NCBI GenBank assembly: GCA_013076295.1
Contig: RQOL01000772.1
Location: 1,488,001-1,552,000 of the forward strand
Source: Sanderia malayensis
Taxonomy: Eukaryota; Cnidaria; Scyphozoa; Semaeostomeae; Pelagiidae
DNA length: 64,000 nucleotides
Direction: 5' to 3'
Shown in pieces: positions 58,408 to 64,000 of the stretch. Numbering within the stretch: the stretch's first letter is position 1; the number at the start of each line of letters is the position of its first letter. The notes beneath the pieces are model-generated. The model was not told the origin of the DNA, did no database searches, and was given only the letters and a program-made list of their open reading frames with translations. The position numbers and the translations under genes were made by a program.

Positions 58408-58545
58408 ATTGGCTTCAGGGTTAGGGTTGTGTTATGCGAAGGATAAAGGTGTTCAGGAAGCTCAGTAGCCCAGCTATTGGTAATGCGCAGGAGCGTTCAT
58501 GACGTGATTGTCTTTTTGATGGCCGAGACATTGGCCTGGCCTCCG
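58408..58545. repeat. diverged single copy of the 135-140-bp right-edge unit
   Basis: Begins GGTTAGGGTT, then TATGCGAAGGATAAAGGTG, GCTATTGGTAATGCGCAGGA and GACATTGGCCTGGCC. These align in order with the tandem unit at 63640-64000, including the TTAGGG block at the left. It lies 130 bp upstream of the SIDT start codon. Confidence 0.75.
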
Positions 58546-58672
58546 TGTTGTTATCTTTGCTTATAGTCCAAAGGAAAAATTTATCACGAGACATACAGGA
58601 GAAGAAAGAAAACATGTTTTGAATTAATGGCCAACAAAGTAAAGAATAGTTAGGAATATATTAAAACATACA

Positions 58673-61600
58673 ATGGATTTCATCGTCAAATGTTCTGTAT
58701 TTGCATGCATATCATGTATCTTATTCACACATTATTCAGAGTGTTTTAAATGGTCAGACTTTTATGCCAGTTCTAACAGTATTGCCAATCCAATCAATGG
58801 AAGTCTTGGTGTTGTATACAGCGGGACAGTGTCGAGAGATAAAGAGGATATGTACCATATGGATTATTCAACGTTTTCAAAATCAGGAAAACGAAAGGTA
58901 AGTAAAGGAAGTAAGTGCATGAATATAATATAAGATATCTCAATGTAATATAATATTTATATACATATAACATGAATTCTACTGATTATATGCTAAGTAT
59001 GCATGAAGGCAAGTTATTTTGTAGCTTGTCAACAGGTCTGAAAATTGTAGCTCTAACCTTAAAAGTCTGAATGTAGTATTAAGTTGCTTGAGAAGACTTG
59101 GGAATTCTTAAAAATGAACATTTATATGGAACAGTGTTTTTTTTTATCCAGGCTGTTCGATTGTCAGTGAAAAGTAATTCAGCAACTGCAGATTTTCCTG
59201 TTTTATTTGTTGTTCGAATGGTCAAAGGTGTTCGTTCATGGACAGTCCCACTCTCTGCTGCGGACGGGTGAGTGGCCCAGCATTAGCATTGAAAGCAAGG
59301 CATAGGATAATCTTCAATAAAAATTTAGTAAATAACCTTCTTCAGGAAAGTTTTCACTGTTGTGAAGCCTTGACATCTGCCAAGATAGACCAGGGAAGGA
59401 TTATCTCTTGAAGCTGAAAGCTTTATCATTCTGCTCAAATGCTTCTAATTGGTCAATTCCATTTGATCAAATAATTTCAATTGCAGTTTCCTATTAGAAA
59501 CATTTCCTGACTGTGATATTATTTGCATTTTTTTCCAGAAAAATATTTCACCATGTAAGCCGCTCTCTTTGTCCCGAATTGAACACAAATGGAAATACAA
59601 CAATGCCATACTTTTACATTGATGTCTCCACTCAAAGTTTAAAGCCTATCAACTATACATTACATGCTTATATTGTCAATCATTTCTCATTAAGGTAAGT
59701 ACACAGTAATTTCATTTAACCTGTCTCTGTTAAACTACCCAAATCATGTCACATTGCTTTAGATCTGCATCCTGCTCTTGCTAGCTTAAAAAGTAAGTCT
59801 TCTTGTCACTAGTTAATTAAATTAGTTATGAATTTTGTGTTTTTCCAGGTCTGGTGAGCAAAATGCTATTAGAAATATAAGTGTGAATCCAGCAGAACCT
59901 ATGGTATGTCTCAACTTGTTTATCTACCACAGTGTTAACATTGTTTTGAGTTTTTCTTTCAAGTTGTCTTCTAAACTTTTATTTTAATCTGAAATTTCAA
60001 TCTCATTTTCAAGTATTTTAGATACAAGTTTGAGCCTGACATTGCCAGGGTTCTTGTGAAAGTTACATCCAAGTCAAAACTGTGTGGAATGGTTCTTGTC
60101 CAGAACTCCAAGGTAATATCAAGAAGTAGAAATGTTGTGTTTTTAAGTGCCTGCAATTAATAGCTAGAATTGGTGTCTCTGCGGCATGGCTAGACCATTG
60201 GAGGTGAAATAACATGTATTGGAAATCAAGCAGCCATAACCTCACATGGTTGTTAGAAGCAGTTTTATTTACTTTAAGTAATATTGGAGTTGCTGGGAAA
60301 GGGTCCTTTGATAGTTTCAAGCAATACTCTGGAAGATATCTTGCTTCCCGGCTGTGGTGCATGTTAAATAAATATCATGATTTCTTCTCGTTTTTAGTGT
60401 CCTGTATTCGAGGAAGGGACCAATGACTTCAGTGGATTGTATGCAACAATAACGACCAAAGCAGCCATCACTGTTTCAGTAAGTCACATCAAGCTTATTA
60501 ACTTTCAGATCATTCAGATTATTAGTTGATATGAGTTACTGAGCTTTCGTGTAACTTGTAGTGGAGTCAAATCTGCATAGTTCGAGCTCGTGTAATTCGA
60601 ACACTATCTAATTCGAACGAAATTCTCCGTCCCTTCAAGGATCACTAATGAACCAATCCTTGCCTAACAAACCACTATAATTCGAACTTTTTATAATTCG
60701 AACATTTTCACGCTTCCCCAGGATGTTCGAATTAGACAGAGTTGACTGTAGTTACTATTCAGTTGATGCCAGTTACTTGGCTAAACGACTTTCTCTGGGA
60801 AAAAACTCAATCAAACACTCACTGACCCATATCCTTTTGTTTTCTTTTCTGCAGAGTAAAGTAATAAACACAAACAGTTTCTACGTCGTGTTGCTTGTCA
60901 AAGATGCAGACAGAGACTGCTTGGTTCACAAAGGAGACATCAATCCATTTCAGCGCCATGAATCATTGCAGATGCACAACAAGGAGACGAAAACCTTGGA
61001 AGGAAAACCAGCAAAGAAATCTTGTAAGCAACCTTTCTGCATATCTCCAAGCAAATTGATCTTACTTTACCCTCCGTGGATAGGTTAATTGAGATTTGGG
61101 TTAGCTGGAGAATGGATATTTCCAGGAGTTATATTTTATTCAATTTCATTTGAAAATTGATCTTGCTTTACCCTCCGTGGATAGATTAATTGAGATTTGG
61201 ATTAACTGGAGAATGGATATTTCCAGGAGGTACGGTTTATTCAATTTCATTTGAGGTTTGGTTATTTCGTTTTATAGATGAACCTTTGGTGCCCGCAATG
61301 GAGATACAAAGAATGAAGTATTTTGATGTCGAGATTGAAGAGCTGCCTACAGGTGATCAAGGGCTCAATGCACGTATCTGAATTAAACATTAAACAGTGA
61401 TATTTTGATGATGCTGCCTCGAACTTGTCTTTAATGCATTAGAACCTCTCCTTGCAGATCATCAGTATGCGCCTGCAATTCTTGCTCCTATTCTGGTTTA
61501 TGGAGGGTTCTATCTAATGGCGCTTATAGTCATAATGTGCTCCTGGTGCAAGTAAGTACACAGTATTACTGGATTGACTATAATTTTGCTGTTAAAGATG

Positions 61601-63452
61601 CCGTTACAGACTGCTATTAGTCAGATTGAATTTGCTCGTGTCAAATGTAGAGTGCGCAGCTAACAGAGGGACAATAGAACAAGATGCTTCGCAGCCCTCT
61701 TGTTTCTAATTCAAACGCTACGAAAGTTCCTGGATTGACCATATGAGGGCGGGAATGCAATGTAATGAGTCTTACAACTGGGAAAAGACTCTTTGATATC
61801 TGCAAGCAAACCTCCACAATAAGACAGCATGATTCCTGGCTGTGGTGCATGTTACACCATGGCTTCTTTTCGGACAAATGACTTGTCTAGCTAACAGTGA
61901 CATTGAAAGAGTATATAGGTGCTAAGTTCGGTGACTGCATAGATAACATCTTTCTTTTCTAATGTCTTTGTCTGTGTTTTTATTGCAGAGCAGAAGATGG
62001 TGGAAGATCTTTCATTGCTTACTTGATGCCTTCAAAAGGTCAGCAAATTTACTTTATTTACTTACTTGCTACAGTAGCAAGGCGCATATAAGAACCAGCA
62101 ACGTAAGAACTCTCCAGGCTTTTTTCTGTTCGAAACAAAAGAAGAAGCAATAGCCTATTGTATTCAAACAACGTGCTGGGTGCAAAATTCCCAGTCCCGC
62201 CATTCCCAGGATTAGCGGGGTTTTACTCTTTTCACCAGAGCTAAGCAGCTTGAGGGCCGATGTTACAGTTCGCTTTTTAGCACGTTTTAATATTATGAGA
62301 TATTTGACATTTTTTTGAAGATAAATGTGTATTCCGAGTTTGTTGTTGTTATTTTTGTTTGTGTCATTGGGTTTCTTCGAAGTGAAGCCCCACAGTTGCA
62401 TTTCTAATATTTTTAAGCATTGCCTTTCAGTTAAGAATGGTAGTTCTGACATTGTGCGAGAAGACACGCCCCTAGTCACACCCAGTGATGATCCTCATGG
62501 CTATGGAATAACACAACACGGTATGGTTAGTACTGGAAATAGCGAACTGTGTACAACGAATACCCAATAGACAGGGCTTATCTTAGCTTGGTCTTGGCGA
62601 CACTTTGTTGTCTTAGAATTTCGGATTGTGGTCTTGGAAATTTAGAAGTTTGGTCAACCATTAACAACATTGACAAAATAAATTCTATTGTTAAATAAAA
62701 GTAAATTTGCCTAAGAAATTTGCTTTAAATGGATCGGAAATACGGGTTGTAGGAGCATTAACATGCAGTCCTGTTTGTGTTGTAGATAATAGAAGGATGA
62801 ATAGCAGCAGTCAAGTTGAAGAGGAAACTGGCTCCTCAAGACAGCTACATTCTCCCTCCGTCTTAGACCAGGATTTTGATTTGCTGAATGAAATTGACGA
62901 GCACAAAGATATATACAGGCTCAAGGTATCAAGTCTTATTTATCTGCTGTTCTGTACATATGCATGAATCTATGTGCTATACTCTAACTAGTGTTACAGA
63001 TAGTTTGATTCAACAATAGGTATGAAAGTGTGAAGCAATGGATGAAACAGCCAGACCAACCATGCGATCAAGAAACCTTTTTTTAGAATAAATATTTTTT
63101 CTGTCTTTCAGAGGAACTTATATTTAAGTGATGTAACGAAAAAATCACACAAGAAACTTAGGAAGAGATTCAATGTTTATTATTGGTAAATATTTTAGTT
63201 TTGATATTCTATCATTGCTCATTAATTCTTTGCATGAAAGGTAACTTATACCGTCCTAAAAGATATTGGCTATTGATCATATACCTTATGATTGCTTTAT
63301 ACTTTTTGCAGGAATATCATTACCATAGCTATATTCTATGCACTACCCGTCATTCAACTTGTTCTTACCTACCAACGCGTTGTGAACACAAGTGGTGATC
63401 AGGACATTTGCTATTACAACTTCTTATGCGCAAGACCATTAAGTGTTCTCAG
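58673..63452 (+). CDS. SIDT: SID1 transmembrane family protein (SIDT), 3' end beyond the window
   Basis: Family of multipass membrane proteins linked to double-stranded RNA and lipid transport (nematode SID-1; mammalian SIDT1/2 of the lysosome and plasma membrane). Fourteen exons found: 58673-58897, 59152-59267, 59539-59694, 59849-59903, 60014-60112, 60398-60478, 60855-61023, 61278-61352, 61458-61551, 61989-62038, 62431-62520, 62786-62925, 63112-63185, 63312-63452; 521 codons, all in phase. It starts with a signal peptide, then the N-terminal beta-rich ectodomain ([35 protein letters not shown]), TM1 ([19 protein letters not shown]), a cytosolic loop with acidic patches ([13 protein letters not shown]), then TM2 with [19 protein letters not shown] and [15 protein letters not shown], which closely match vertebrate SIDT. 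The remaining nine or so membrane spans, with the catalytic-like His/Asp residues, lie beyond 64000. Confidence 0.92.
60564..60748 (-). mobile_element. 185-bp AATTCGAA-rich dispersed element, copy 6
   Basis: Inverted relative to copy 2: GAGTCAAATCTGCATAG at the left and AGACAGAGTTGACTG at the right. Lies in a SIDT intron, between exons 60398-60478 and 60855-61023. Confidence 0.87.
61052..61253. repeat. tandem duplication of about 101 bp in a SIDT intron
   Basis: Two direct copies, each with TACCCTCCGTGGATAG, TTAATTGAGATTTGG, CTGGAGAATGGATATTTCCA and TTCAATTTCATTTGA, about 85-90% identical. They lie between exons 60855-61023 and 61278-61352. Confidence 0.85.
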
Positions 63453-63637
63453 GTGAACATTACAAGCATCCATTCTATATCTCATTCCATCTTATTCCAT
63501 TGCATTATAACGCATCTGGCTCCACCTTTTTTATCTTATCCCTTTATCGTTCCTCTTATTCCTTTATGGTTCCTCTTAGCCATATAAGGTTACTGCACAG
63601 GAGTATCCATGACGTAATGCTACCGACAGTGTCTGGT

Positions 63638-64000
63638 GTATCAGTTAGGGATAGGGTCAGGGTCAGGTTTACGCTATGCGGAGGACAAAGGTGGTCAGAA
63701 TGCGCAGTGGCGTAGTTATTGGTACTGCGCAGGAGCGTATGTGACATAATTGTGTCCACAGTGGCTGAGGCATTGGCCTTAGGGTTAGGCTTAGGGTTAG
63801 GGTTAGGGTTACGCTATGCGGAGGACAAAGGTGGTCAGAATGCGCAGTGGCGTAGTTATTGGTACTGCGCAGGAGCGTATGTGACGTAATTGTGTCCACA
63901 GTGGCTGAGGCATTGGCCTTAGGGTTAGGGTTAGGGTTAGGGTTACGCTATGCGGAGGACAAAGGTGGTCAGAATGCGCAGTGGCGTAGTTATTGGTACT
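63638..64000. repeat. tandem 134-140-bp units separated by TTAGGG blocks, running off the window
   Basis: The unit starting ACGCTATGCGGAGGACAAAG recurs at 63671, 63811 and 63945. Copies are almost identical and each ends with TGAGGCATTGGCC. Between units stand blocks of TTAGGG (63779-63810 with four or five units, 63914-63944 with four). The block before the first unit is degenerate (TTAGGGATAGGGTCAGGG). It lies in the SIDT intron after exon 63312-63452. Open frames here are artefacts. Confidence 0.92.

Noticed and set aside
63638..64000. CRISPR-like array
   Set aside because: Repeats are 134-140 bp with TTAGGG spacers in a eukaryotic intron, so this is a satellite-type array, not a CRISPR.

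Overview
The window is intron-rich nuclear DNA from a non-bilaterian or early-branching invertebrate animal. A cnidarian is my best guess, but this is an inference from gene content and repeat style, not a proven assignment. Support comes from compact GT-AG genes with highly conserved animal proteins (RAB35, TXNL4A, HELLS, TBCCD1, a CCDC42/CFAP73 ciliary protein, FAM234, a SID1-family protein, selenoprotein M), TTAGGG-type repeats, AT-rich introns and many short non-autonomous transposons. I rebuilt exon structures by hand from splice sites and reading phase. Ten of the eleven complete models close in phase over all their exons; the other, the 21 kb WD40 gene, has a single exon.

Layout. 0.6-18.2 kb: three paralogous gamma-glutamyltransferase genes (one on +, two on -) with near-identical intron phases, separated and invaded by repeats. 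21.0-22.6 kb: an intronless gene joining an alpha-helical N-terminal domain to a WD40 region, convergent with HELLS. 23.3-31.8 kb (-): HELLS/LSH chromatin remodeller, with a large 27-bp minisatellite in one intron. 32.4-38.4 kb (-): TBCCD1. 38.8-41.7 kb (+): CCDC42/CFAP73, head to head with TBCCD1. 42.1-45.0 kb (+): a WD40-repeat protein. 46.4-48.2 kb (-): RAB35. 48.7-49.9 kb (-): selenoprotein M, with an in-frame TGA read as selenocysteine and a convincing SECIS element in the 3' UTR; an ordinary ORF scan does not see this gene. 50.1-50.5 kb (+): intronless TXNL4A/DIM1, sharing a 182-bp divergent promoter region with SELENOM. 51.9-57.6 kb (+): a FAM234-like type II membrane protein. 58.7 kb to the window end (+): a SID1 transmembrane family (SIDT) gene, cut by the window edge.

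The genes do not form one pathway, but there are local themes. The GGT cluster (glutathione cleavage at the cell surface) is a lineage duplication. TBCCD1 and CCDC42/CFAP73 are both centriole/cilium proteins sharing one intergenic region. SELENOM and TXNL4A are divergent and both thioredoxin-fold. The non-coding part holds a dispersed 185-bp AATTCGAA-rich element (six copies), a nested fold-back element, palindromic elements, a hAT-type MITE with 8-bp target duplication, an element with an 11-bp target duplication, a tRNA-derived SINE, and a 135-140-bp tandem unit separated by TTAGGG blocks at the right edge.
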